Below, piece by piece: positions 51,104 through 58,329 of a stretch of 64,000 nucleotides of DNA. The number at the start of each line of letters is the position of its first letter. Position 1 is the stretch's first letter. The DNA comes from an uncultured Parabacteroides sp. GTDB taxonomy: Bacteria > Bacteroidota > Bacteroidia > Bacteroidales > Tannerellaceae. The notes under the pieces are model-generated. The model was not told where the DNA came from. It did no database searches and saw only the letters and a program-made list of their open reading frames with translations. The stretch covers positions 62,001 through 126,000 of the forward strand of contig CASFJQ010000008.1 of the NCBI GenBank assembly GCA_949295065.1. Direction: 5' to 3'. The translations under genes were made by a program, and so were the position numbers.

Positions 51104-52318
51104 TTAGAATACATATTGCAAAAGGACTGTACCTGAATGCATAGCAAGACCAAGGTCATCGTTGTCGCGGTCGAGCTGAGTTTCGTGTCCGGTACGACCG
51201 ATAAACTGATACATTGCCTGAAGCTTCAGATTACATCCGGTAAAGAAATAGTTGAAGCCAATTGCCGGCATGTTAAGGAAGCCTTTGGTGTCAAGTCCGT
51301 TTCTGTTGAAGAAATCGTATCTTGCAGCAGCCTGCAGGCGGTTTGTTATAAAATATCCACCCTGAACGTATCCACCAAGATAGTTATATGTCTCGTCTAT
51401 CTTCTGACGCTCCGTAAAACCTACATTCATATAGTATAGTTCAGCTCCTATATACAAGCGATTCTTCAACATGGCAAACTCAGCTCCGGCTCTGAAATCA
51501 TTCGTACTTTCATTCTCACTTTCGACATTCAATGACGAAGACAATCCGAAAAGAATCTTATCTTCATTCAATCTGTTCGGATCACCTTGGTTTGAAGGCA
51601 TTATTCCTTTAGGCATATAAGTTACACGTCCGGCATAAAGAAGTGAAGGAATATGCCAATCATCACTGAAAGTCTTTGATGCTACATTTACGCTGCTGCC
51701 TGTACCATTGAACAATCCCAGCTCATAACCGAACTTATCCTGTAAAAGTCCGTGAATCTCAATACCCAAATCAAATCCTGTAGCGATATTAGGTGTTACT
51801 GCATTCAATGAATATGGCAAAATAACAGGTGCAGTAAGCGAAACCGGCAGTGTAGGCATCAATGTTTCACCCAAAGTAGTAAGATAAGCATGAGAGAATG
51901 GAGTCTTGAACTTTCCGGCACGTATCGCAAAAGATTCTTTCAACTTAACATCAAACCACGCCTGCTGCAATATGCCGCCACCGCTTCCGGCTGCATTTAT
52001 AGAAAGGTTGAATGTCACCTTATCGAAAGCTTTTCCTGTAAATCCCAAAATTGCATATGGAATGGAGAAACCAGAATTAGCAACATTATCCTGATTGTAC
52101 GCAGGATCCAAACCTTCCGAATCATAATAGTTGAAATGTGCTCCAGCCTGAACGAGCATATATGGCTTGAAAACAAAATCTCCTTTCTTTGAAGCTATGG
52201 AAAAACCTTCTTTTCCGGCAAGAGAAACAATTCCATTTTCTGTTTCTTCTTCATATTGTGCCTTCAATGATAAAGGCAATAAAAGTAAAACTACTATATA
52301 GTAAAATATATTTTTCAT
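51104..52318 (-). CDS. Phosphate-selective porin O/P-like outer-membrane protein
   Basis: 404 residues from the ATG at 52318; Sec signal ends near SLKAQ. The mature protein is a 16-strand-type porin with GDFVFKPYMLVQAGAHFNYY, then FAIRAGKFKTPFSHAYLTTL and a final strand SGTVLLQYVF. The family is named for phosphate channels, but its members carry varied anions and sugars. Positioned between the di-haem oxidoreductase and the cytochrome lipoprotein, it likely serves the same substrate. Confidence 0.85.
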   Translation of the reverse strand: MKNIFYYIVVLLLLPLSLKAQYEEETENGIVSLAGKEGFSIASKKGDFVFKPYMLVQAGAHFNYYDSEGLDPAYNQDNVANSGFSIPYAILGFTGKAFDKVTFNLSINAAGSGGGILQQAWFDVKLKESFAIRAGKFKTPFSHAYLTTLGETLMPTLPVSLTAPVILPYSLNAVTPNIATGFDLGIEIHGLLQDKFGYELGLFNGTGSSVNVASKTFSDDWHIPSLLYAGRVTYMPKGIMPSNQGDPNRLNEDKILFGLSSSLNVESENESTNDFRAGAEFAMLKNRLYIGAELYYMNVGFTERQKIDETYNYLGGYVQGGYFITNRLQAAARYDFFNRNGLDTKGFLNMPAIGFNYFFTGCNLKLQAMYQFIGRTGHETQLDRDNDDLGLAMHSGTVLLQYVF

Positions 52319-52336
52319 ACTTGTCATCAGATATTA

Positions 52337-53767
52337 TTACAAAGAATTAATGAAATCAATCAGAGCATCCCTATCCTCTTTACTCATATTTTTAAATAAG
52401 TTTTTTGAAGCTTCGGCTTCGCCGCCATGCCACATAATAGCCTCAATCAGGTTTCGGGCTCTGCCATCATGCAAAAAATATGTATGTCCGTTTACTTTCT
52501 CCTGTAATCCTATTCCCCATAAAGGAGTAGTTCTCCACTCATTTCCACGAGCCAAACCGCTGACATAATTGTCATTCAGTCCTACGCCCATAATCTCCGA
52601 ACCCATATCATGAAGAAGGAAATCCGAATAAGGATGTATTGTTTGCCCGCCAAGCCATGGCAATTCTGTTCCGTTAAGCAAAGTTGCTCCACGCGGGCGA
52701 GTGTGAAGAGTAGTAACATGACACAGATGGCATTTAGCTTCATAGAATTTCTGCTCTCCTTTAATCACATTCGGGTCATTGACATTCCTTCGTGCCGGAA
52801 CACCCAAAGAATGAAGATATAAATCAACATCTTCCATATCTTCGGTTGAAATATCCAATTTGTCGTATGCAAGTCCCATCATACTACCCTGATCCATTTG
52901 CATCTGTCCTTCACATATTTCTTCCGGATAACGGCTGTTTGTAACACCCATATCACTGGAAAACCCAAGTTCAACAGTCAAGTCTGCATGTTGAGCTTTG
53001 TTACCAGACAAACCCAATCGCATCATTCCTCTTTCCATTATGTAATTACAGCGTCCGCTGATTCCATATTCCGGATAATTACTTTTGGCAGCCAAAGCTT
53101 CTATTTCTTTCGGATCGAGGGCCATCATCTGTCCCATACCGACATGACGCAGAGGAATTCTCACAGAACAGAACAAATCTTCAGGAGCAATGGAATCCGC
53201 ATACCATTCCGAAATCGAATACTCAGGTTTGCATAATTCATAAGTTTCCCCATCCGGAAATGAGAATGTTTGTTTTGTATATTTTACCTTAAGTTTTCCT
53301 TCAGGTTTCACTCCATAAATAGCCTGGTCATGAAGCACACGACCATAGTTCTTGAAGAAGGCACCGTTTCTGCGTGTTATATAAACCAACATAGACGAAA
53401 AACCATAACTTCCGGAACCGCCTTCACTCCAAAGCGTAGGTTTGGTTCGTCCTGCATTTCTATGGCAGCTACCACAAGAATAACCTGCATATACCGGCCC
53501 CAATCCACCTATTGAAGAGTTGTTGGAACTTGTTCTTACATCATCATATAAGCCGTCTCCGTTTATAAACCTGCTGGAAAAAGTTCCGGAAACCCAATCC
53601 GCCTCTGTATCATAAGCAACGGTGGAATTCAGGAAAATAGTGGAAGTTCCCGCAGAAAGAGCATAACCTGCGGGAACTTCAACATTATCAATATCCATAC
53701 CTATTTTCTCACATGAGACAAATGATAAAGATGAAGCAAGAACAAAAAACATTGTTTTTATTCTCAT
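52337..53767 (-). CDS. Di-haem oxidoreductase (thiol oxidoreductase / DUF1111 family)
   Basis: A 476-residue lipoprotein (lipobox FVSC). Two haem c sites: CGSCH (98-102) and CHLCH (346-350). The C-terminal domain contains SDFLLHDMGSEIMGVGLND, WRTTPLWGIG and FLHDGRARNLIEAIMWHGGE, the standard signature of the DHOR family, which is related to MauG and bacterial cytochrome c peroxidases. In proteobacteria this gene travels with imelysin genes, as here, and is proposed to change metal redox state for uptake. Substrate not known. Confidence 0.92.
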   Translation of the reverse strand: MRIKTMFFVLASSLSFVSCEKIGMDIDNVEVPAGYALSAGTSTIFLNSTVAYDTEADWVSGTFSSRFINGDGLYDDVRTSSNNSSIGGLGPVYAGYSCGSCHRNAGRTKPTLWSEGGSGSYGFSSMLVYITRRNGAFFKNYGRVLHDQAIYGVKPEGKLKVKYTKQTFSFPDGETYELCKPEYSISEWYADSIAPEDLFCSVRIPLRHVGMGQMMALDPKEIEALAAKSNYPEYGISGRCNYIMERGMMRLGLSGNKAQHADLTVELGFSSDMGVTNSRYPEEICEGQMQMDQGSMMGLAYDKLDISTEDMEDVDLYLHSLGVPARRNVNDPNVIKGEQKFYEAKCHLCHVTTLHTRPRGATLLNGTELPWLGGQTIHPYSDFLLHDMGSEIMGVGLNDNYVSGLARGNEWRTTPLWGIGLQEKVNGHTYFLHDGRARNLIEAIMWHGGEAEASKNLFKNMSKEDRDALIDFINSL

Positions 53768-53820
53768 AATCTTTCTATATTCTTTAAATCAAGTTTTACA
53801 GAATGATATTTCCAGGAAAC

Positions 53821-53866
53821 AAGTTGACGAAGAAACGACTAACAACATTATATTCCTCGTCAACTT
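53821..53866. repeat. Dispersed hairpin element between imelysin stop and DHOR start
   Basis: AAGTTGACGA (53821-53830) pairs exactly with TCGTCAACTT (53857-53866); the phrase ATCTCTGAAACCTTGTAAAC follows. It could reduce transcription between the two genes. Confidence 0.8.
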
Positions 53867-53898
53867 ATCTCTGAAACCTTGTAAACTTTAATGTTTCC

Positions 53899-55083
53899 TC
53901 AGTTATTCACTTTACGAGGCTGACCATCCTTAAACAGAAGGAATTCTAGAGTGTGGAAACCACGCAATGCCTGAGCAGCCTCAATAGCTTCGTCACTTTC
54001 ACCTTCCGACCAGTTCATATCATCAAAGTTTCCGGAATTAAGAATATTCACAATACCTTCCTGATCCAAAGGCCAGCTATCCATATTCGGGTCCAATCCT
54101 TCAGCATCAACCGGCCCGAACAAGAAACCTTCACTCTTTTCCCATGGTTCACGAGCTGAAATCCATGCCGATGCAGCAGCTTCAAAATTGGCATCGCTTG
54201 GAGAAGTTCTGAAAGCTTCAACTGCGTCATGAAGTTTTGAGTTCTCTTCCATCAGCCATTTATATGTTGGAAGAACTACATGATCTGTATATTGAGCTAC
54301 TATTGCATCCAGTTTCGGATCATCAGCTTTTCCTTCATAAGCAGAACGGACAATTGCTTTTGTTTCAACCAGAACAGTTTCCAGCTCCAAACATGCAGCC
54401 TGTGCTTCTTTTGCTTCAGCTGAATTTATATTATTACGGAATGGCTGAGGAATTGCCTGAATTGCTGCAGCTGTCTGATGTATGGCTTCATCCAGCTTTT
54501 TGTTCTGCTCTGGATTAAGTGATTCCAACAAGTTATAAAGAGAATTTTCCTGGATATCTTTTGAATCATCATTGTCATTTTCTGAAATCGTTCCATAATA
54601 TGAATTACGGATTGACCATATATTATTAGTATAGTCATCACGGGAATGCCAGCTATACCAAGACTCTACAGCATAAAGAGCGCCTTCTTTATCTCCAGAT
54701 TCATATTTACTCATCGGGTCACCGATTTTTGCTGCGCCTACTTCATTTGCAATTTCAGCACATTTGTCAAAAATTTCCTCAACACAGTTCAATGCGCTGC
54801 TGAAATCACCTCCGGAATGATTCTTGAAAGTTGTAGCATAAGCTTCGCCGCCCTTATAGCTTGTGCTCCAATAAGAATAAAGATTTGCAGCGTCTTTCTT
54901 AAGCAATGAAGAAACATTCTGCATATAGTTTCCCCATGATGCTGCATTTTCAGAATTGTAATCAATGTCTTTTGCCTCTACGGCTGGAGTGACAGGAACG
55001 GGATCTTCATTTTTTTCACAGGAAGTGAATGTTAAAGAGGCAGCCAATAAAAGGGCTGCAAAAGATTTGAATTTCTTTTCCAT
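53899..55083 (-). CDS. Imelysin-family (M75) lipoprotein
   Basis: A 394-residue lipoprotein (lipobox FTSC). It is mostly helical, and the family motif G-x-H-x-x-E is present near the C-terminus as GFHTLE (His377, Glu380). Imelysins (IrpA, ICMP, EfeO-type) bind ferrous or other metals and were first described as peptidases of insulin; most are now thought to work in iron uptake. The surrounding genes (porins, di-haem oxidoreductase, cytochrome) support a metal-uptake role. The ATG is preceded by AAACTCAA octamers. Confidence 0.92.
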   Translation of the reverse strand: MEKKFKSFAALLLAASLTFTSCEKNEDPVPVTPAVEAKDIDYNSENAASWGNYMQNVSSLLKKDAANLYSYWSTSYKGGEAYATTFKNHSGGDFSSALNCVEEIFDKCAEIANEVGAAKIGDPMSKYESGDKEGALYAVESWYSWHSRDDYTNNIWSIRNSYYGTISENDNDDSKDIQENSLYNLLESLNPEQNKKLDEAIHQTAAAIQAIPQPFRNNINSAEAKEAQAACLELETVLVETKAIVRSAYEGKADDPKLDAIVAQYTDHVVLPTYKWLMEENSKLHDAVEAFRTSPSDANFEAAASAWISAREPWEKSEGFLFGPVDAEGLDPNMDSWPLDQEGIVNILNSGNFDDMNWSEGESDEAIEAAQALRGFHTLEFLLFKDGQPRKVNN

Positions 55084-55181
55084 ATTAATTTGAGTTTTTA
55101 AGTTTTTGAGTTTTTGAGTTTATTAGTTGACAATATGATTGACTTGTATCTGTTGCCTCGTCAACTCGTTCCTACAATATT
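55084..55181 (-). repeat. Octamer spacer between porin stop and imelysin start
   Basis: In mRNA sense: CGAGTTGACGAGGCAACAGA early, then TTGTCAACTAAT, then four or five AAACTCAA/AAACTTAA units reaching the imelysin ATG. Same terminal part as the other modules; TTAAGTAG units are absent. Confidence 0.8.
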
Positions 55182-56507
55182 CTATTTGCTGAGGAACCAT
55201 CCGATATAGGCAATTCCAAGGCTGAATTCATTTTCGCTGTTATATTTTCCTCCGCCAATCTTTCTGGCTTTATAGTCTGCCTTGACAACAAGATTCGGCA
55301 AAGCATACCAGTTGGCTCCGACCGACCACATATTAACTTTATTACGTAAATCCATAACCTGCTTTCCCTCTCCTTTTTCCTGCGGGTTGTAATATTCATA
55401 TCTGGCAAAAGGATAAATAACTGGGAACTTCGACTGGGAACCGAATAAAGAACGCAGATTTATACCAAGTTCACCACCATAACTGACAGCATTGCTAGCC
55501 ACAGGAACTGTGCGGCTGTAAGGAGAAGTATTTGATTGCCCGCGAATCGCCGACGACAAAGCTTCGGAGTTTGCCAAATCTCCGTAAATCATATTTGCCC
55601 TTGCTGTTATATATTTGTTCTTATACTGTAAGTCTGCTGTATATATTTTCAATGGCGAACGGCCTATTGATGTAAATGTTTCAGGCTTGTCGGAATTAGC
55701 TCCAACATTGTTGCAATAGTAGAAAGAACCTCCGATTATCAATCCCGGAACTCCAAGATAATTCAAGCGAGCCACATAAGCCGGAGATGTAAAATTATCT
55801 GTCTCAAACAAACCCTGTTTTCCTCCGGCAACCCAAGTATTGCGGTCGAAACCACAGGCATTCAATCCTGCTACAATCTGGAACTGATAATTGAAACGGG
55901 AATATTTTTCGCCGAATGTTCCAAAAAACTCTAGTCCGTTTTCATGCCATGTACATGGAATAATTGTTGATTCACCTTCCGGACGTGATGTTCCGAAGAA
56001 ATTAATCGGCTCATGATGTTCGTTTGTCAGTCCGACCGGGACAATCAAATGACCGACACGTACATTAAACGCAGGATGAATAAGACGAGTTATATGGAAT
56101 TGCTCCAAAGCTACTTCACCGCCTTTTTCAACTTCTGTTTCATATTCCCCATTTTCAGTATTTTCAAGTTCATATGCAGTGCCTGCGCCTCCTGCCTCAA
56201 ATTCTATTTCAGCACCAAGAATCCATTGGGAGTTAAATTTATAATCGAAAGCAACAATAAATCTTGGAATTGATATTGAATTTCTGTTTACCTTTTTATT
56301 CCCTGATGAAGTTCCGGTGAAACGATTTATACCATAATCCATAAAACTGGCAAGGGCTTCACCATATCCACCAAAACGGAACTTTTCATATCCCGATGCA
56401 TATATTTCTGCAGAGCGTTCTACAGCTGACTTTTCAGAATTTTCCTGAGCATTTACAGAAGAAGTCAAGCACAGAGAAAACAAGAATAATTTAGTTAATC
56501 TTTTCAT
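55182..56507 (-). CDS. Outer-membrane porin, first gene of the imelysin cluster
   Basis: 441 residues from the ATG at 56507; the earlier in-frame ATG at 56561 lies before the promoter. Sec signal MKRLTKLFLFSLCLTSSVNA. FRFGGYGEALASFMDYGINR opens the barrel; RHILGAE-type strands (FNSQWILGAEIEFEAGGAGT) and a final FSLGIAYIGWFLSK strand close it. It resembles the phosphate-selective porin O/P superfamily. It starts the run porin, imelysin, DHOR, porin, cytochrome lipoprotein behind a clear promoter. Confidence 0.85.
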   Translation of the reverse strand: MKRLTKLFLFSLCLTSSVNAQENSEKSAVERSAEIYASGYEKFRFGGYGEALASFMDYGINRFTGTSSGNKKVNRNSISIPRFIVAFDYKFNSQWILGAEIEFEAGGAGTAYELENTENGEYETEVEKGGEVALEQFHITRLIHPAFNVRVGHLIVPVGLTNEHHEPINFFGTSRPEGESTIIPCTWHENGLEFFGTFGEKYSRFNYQFQIVAGLNACGFDRNTWVAGGKQGLFETDNFTSPAYVARLNYLGVPGLIIGGSFYYCNNVGANSDKPETFTSIGRSPLKIYTADLQYKNKYITARANMIYGDLANSEALSSAIRGQSNTSPYSRTVPVASNAVSYGGELGINLRSLFGSQSKFPVIYPFARYEYYNPQEKGEGKQVMDLRNKVNMWSVGANWYALPNLVVKADYKARKIGGGKYNSENEFSLGIAYIGWFLSK

Positions 56508-56526
56508 TCTATTTGTAAATTTTTCG

Positions 56527-56557
56527 CAAAGGTATGGCTGCAAAAAACCTACATCAA
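56527..56557 (-). promoter_or_regulatory. Promoter of the imelysin cluster
   Basis: TTG (56555-56557), 20 bases, TACCTTTG (56527-56534) on the minus strand, a consensus Bacteroidetes promoter. The leader would be only about 13 bases. Confidence 0.65.
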
Positions 56558-56587
56558 TCACATAGAATAGGTATATAAAGGAGGATA

Positions 56588-56676
56588 ATACCCTCTTTTA
56601 GGTATTTATTCCTCAACATAATAACAAATACCTAAAAGGTAGTATAAAATAAAGGAATATACCCTATTGTAGGTAT
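56588..56676. promoter_or_regulatory. Repeated inverted motif ATACC-N8-GGTAT upstream of the imelysin cluster
   Basis: Two exact copies of ATACC-N8-GGTAT lie at 56588-56605 and 56659-56676, with a shorter-spaced version (ATACC-N5-GGTA) at 56628-56641. Further TAGGTA half sites are at 56569, 56907 and 56941. They lie 30-150 bases upstream of the promoter, a likely activator or repressor binding region. Confidence 0.5.
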
Positions 56677-56751
56677 TGTTTTGTTAACGGCAGTATATAA
56701 AATTAGCAGTTTCCAAATTCAGGTTTACAGCTGATTAATATTGCTAAAAAA

Positions 56752-56890
56752 TAGGTCTAGTCCTACGCTGACGTAGGTCCGGACCTACGTCAGCATATAT
56801 ACGGCCCCAATTGAGCGCAGGTTCGGAGCCATTTCAGAGCAAACAACAGATGTTTCAAGGAAAACACTACCATGTTTTTACTCGTTTATT
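56752..56890. repeat. 22-bp-period array, TAGGTCCGGACCTA type, passing into an inverted AACATGG copy
   Basis: Four 22-base units start at 56752, 56774, 56796 and 56818. Unit 2 contains the perfect palindrome TAGGTCCGGACCTA; unit 1 has TAGGTCTAGTCCTA; units 3 and 4 share CGG-N2-CCA-N-TT spaced 22. With neighbouring bases, 56768-56793 is a perfect 26-base palindrome. To the right, ATGTTT recurs at 22-base spacing (56850 and 56872), and 56862-56876 is the reverse complement of the 15-mer in the array at 23871. Confidence 0.85.
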
Positions 56891-56946
56891 TAATCATAAT
56901 AGCAACAAATAGGTACTACACTAATATTTTTACTAAAATATAGGTA

Positions 56947-56977
56947 TTGCCACAGTTATTATATGGCAATATCTTTG
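56947..56977 (+). promoter_or_regulatory. Promoter facing a gene-free interval
   Basis: TTG (56947-56949), 20 bases, TATCTTTG (56970-56977) on the plus strand. The only thing downstream before a strong terminator is a 15-codon ORF. Confidence 0.6.
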
Positions 56978-57053
56978 CAATGTCAAAATAAACGTAACAC
57001 TATTAGTATAATCGCTAAACCAAGACCAAACGCTAATTATGTAAGCATATAAG

Positions 57054-57101
57054 ATGATTTTGAAGAAATATCGGAAAGTTTTTATTGGTTATTTTCGATA
57101 A
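57054..57101 (+). CDS. Possible 15-residue cationic peptide
   Basis: ATG at 57054, stop TAA at 57099-57101: MILKKYRKVFIGYFR. It has three Lys, two Arg and no acidic residue, interleaved with Ile, Leu, Val, Phe and Tyr, so it could form a short amphipathic, membrane-active helix. Such an ORF can occur by chance; what supports it is its position exactly between a promoter and a terminator. No antitoxin or exporter gene is adjacent. Confidence 0.3.
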   Translation: MILKKYRKVFIGYFR

Positions 57102-57102
57102 T

Positions 57103-57134
57103 AAAAAAGCCTCACTGGGAAGTGAGGCTTTTTT
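57103..57134. terminator. Strong bidirectional terminator
   Basis: AAAAAAGCCTCAC (57103-57115) pairs with GTGAGGCTTTTTT (57122-57134), a 13-bp perfect stem. It ends the candidate RNA on the plus strand and can end ppk-ppx transcripts that read through the spacer on the minus strand. Confidence 0.92.
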
Positions 57135-57136
57135 AT

Positions 57137-57373
57137 TGATAGAGGACAAGGGGACGAGTTGACAAGTTGACAAGGCTTCAGATACAAGATATTGTTTAGA
57201 GTTTAGAGTTTAGGGGTTAGGGGTTAATGAATATAGAGACTAATTTCTATCAGCTTCTAACTCCACATCACTCCTCCTTAACTCCTTGACTTCTTGACTC
57301 CTTAACTCCTCAACTTCTTGACTACTTAACTACTTAACTACTTGACTACTTAACTTCTTAACTTCTTAACTTC
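57137..57373 (-). repeat. Composite octamer spacer downstream of the ppx gene
   Basis: In mRNA sense, right after the ppx stop: about 13 TTAAGAAG/TTAAGTAG/TCAAGTAG/TTAAGGAG units, a variable link (with 7-base TCTAAAC units and two CCCCTAA units), then TTGTCAACTTGTCAACTCGT. No gene follows; the module ends against the terminator. Confidence 0.85.
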
Positions 57374-58291
57374 TTAACTTCTTAACTTCTCAACTCCTCT
57401 ATCCTCCGCATACAACTGATCAATAATACCATCAGAAAGACCTATTTCCGGAACATAAATATATTCGGATTTAAGCTTTTCGGCAAGGCAAAGGAATATT
57501 TCAGAAGCAGGAACAATAACATCAGCACGGTCCGGCTTGAGATTGTATTCATCCATACGGGCTTCAGGAGTAAGAATCTTCAAACGGTCGTATATCTGTT
57601 GCAAAGAAGAAACAGGAATACGTTTACGCTTTTTATCCTTTTTCTCAATCAAACGATAAAGCTTGTTGATGTTTCCACCGGAACCGATTATATTAACGAC
57701 AGGATAATTACGTGTATTTTCTTCTATCTCGTCGCGCATCTGCTGCCAGGCAGCTTCGGTAACACCTCCTGTAAGTATTCTGACAGTTCCGATATTGAAT
57801 GATTTTGAATACACCAACTCACCGTTAACAAGGAAATTAACTTCAGTACTACCACCACCGACATCAACATACATATAATTGCCATTTCTGTCTTCACGAC
57901 ATTCCATATGGTTATTATATACCATTTTGGCTTCTTCCTGACCATCAATAATCTCGATGTTAATTCCTGTAGTTTTCTTGATTTTCTTTATAATGGATTT
58001 TCCATTTTCCGCATCACGCATTGCAGACGTAGCACATGCACGATACCTCTCAACTCCGTAAATCTTCATCAAATGACGATAAGCTTTCATCAAACGACGC
58101 ATTCTTTCTTCCTTTTCCGGAGATATGCGCTTCTTCTCAAAAACATCAAAACCCAGACGCAATGGTACACGCAACAAAAGAACTTTCGAAAATTTATCTT
58201 CTTTGCCCTGAATTGATGAAGAAACGCTTTTAATCAATAAACGCACGGCATTGGAACCTATATCAATAGCCGCATAATTCTTTACTGGCAT
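57374..58291 (-). CDS. ppx: Ppx/GppA-type exopolyphosphatase
   Basis: 305 residues from the ATG at 58291 (an ATG at 58336 overlaps ppk1). N-terminal AAIDIGSNAVRLLIK, YVDVGGGSTEVNFL and NIIGSGGNINKLY are the actin-fold phosphate and adenosine motifs. With about 300 residues it is the short form lacking the C-terminal HD domain. It degrades polyphosphate from the chain end or hydrolyses pppGpp. It follows ppk1, its functional opposite. The last residues EKLRS come from repeat units. Confidence 0.92.
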   Translation of the reverse strand: MPVKNYAAIDIGSNAVRLLIKSVSSSIQGKEDKFSKVLLLRVPLRLGFDVFEKKRISPEKEERMRRLMKAYRHLMKIYGVERYRACATSAMRDAENGKSIIKKIKKTTGINIEIIDGQEEAKMVYNNHMECREDRNGNYMYVDVGGGSTEVNFLVNGELVYSKSFNIGTVRILTGGVTEAAWQQMRDEIEENTRNYPVVNIIGSGGNINKLYRLIEKKDKKRKRIPVSSLQQIYDRLKILTPEARMDEYNLKPDRADVIVPASEIFLCLAEKLKSEYIYVPEIGLSDGIIDQLYAEDRGVEKLRS

Positions 58292-58329
58292 AGTTTCAAT
58301 ATTTATAGTTTGTTTATATATTTTGCTTT

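Larger units (their letters stand above)
56984..57134 (+). ncRNA. Candidate small RNA of about 150 nt carrying a 15-codon ORF
   Basis: It is bounded by a consensus-type promoter on the left and the strong terminator at 57103-57134 on the right. The start site is placed about seven bases after the -7 element. No family is recognised. The terminator begins two bases after the stop of the small ORF, so the RNA could be a short mRNA, an sRNA or both. Confidence 0.5.

Noticed and set aside
57195..57228. Telomere-like TTAGGGG units
   Set aside because: Only two imperfect copies within TTTAGAG 7-mers; a chance variant of the spacer link.
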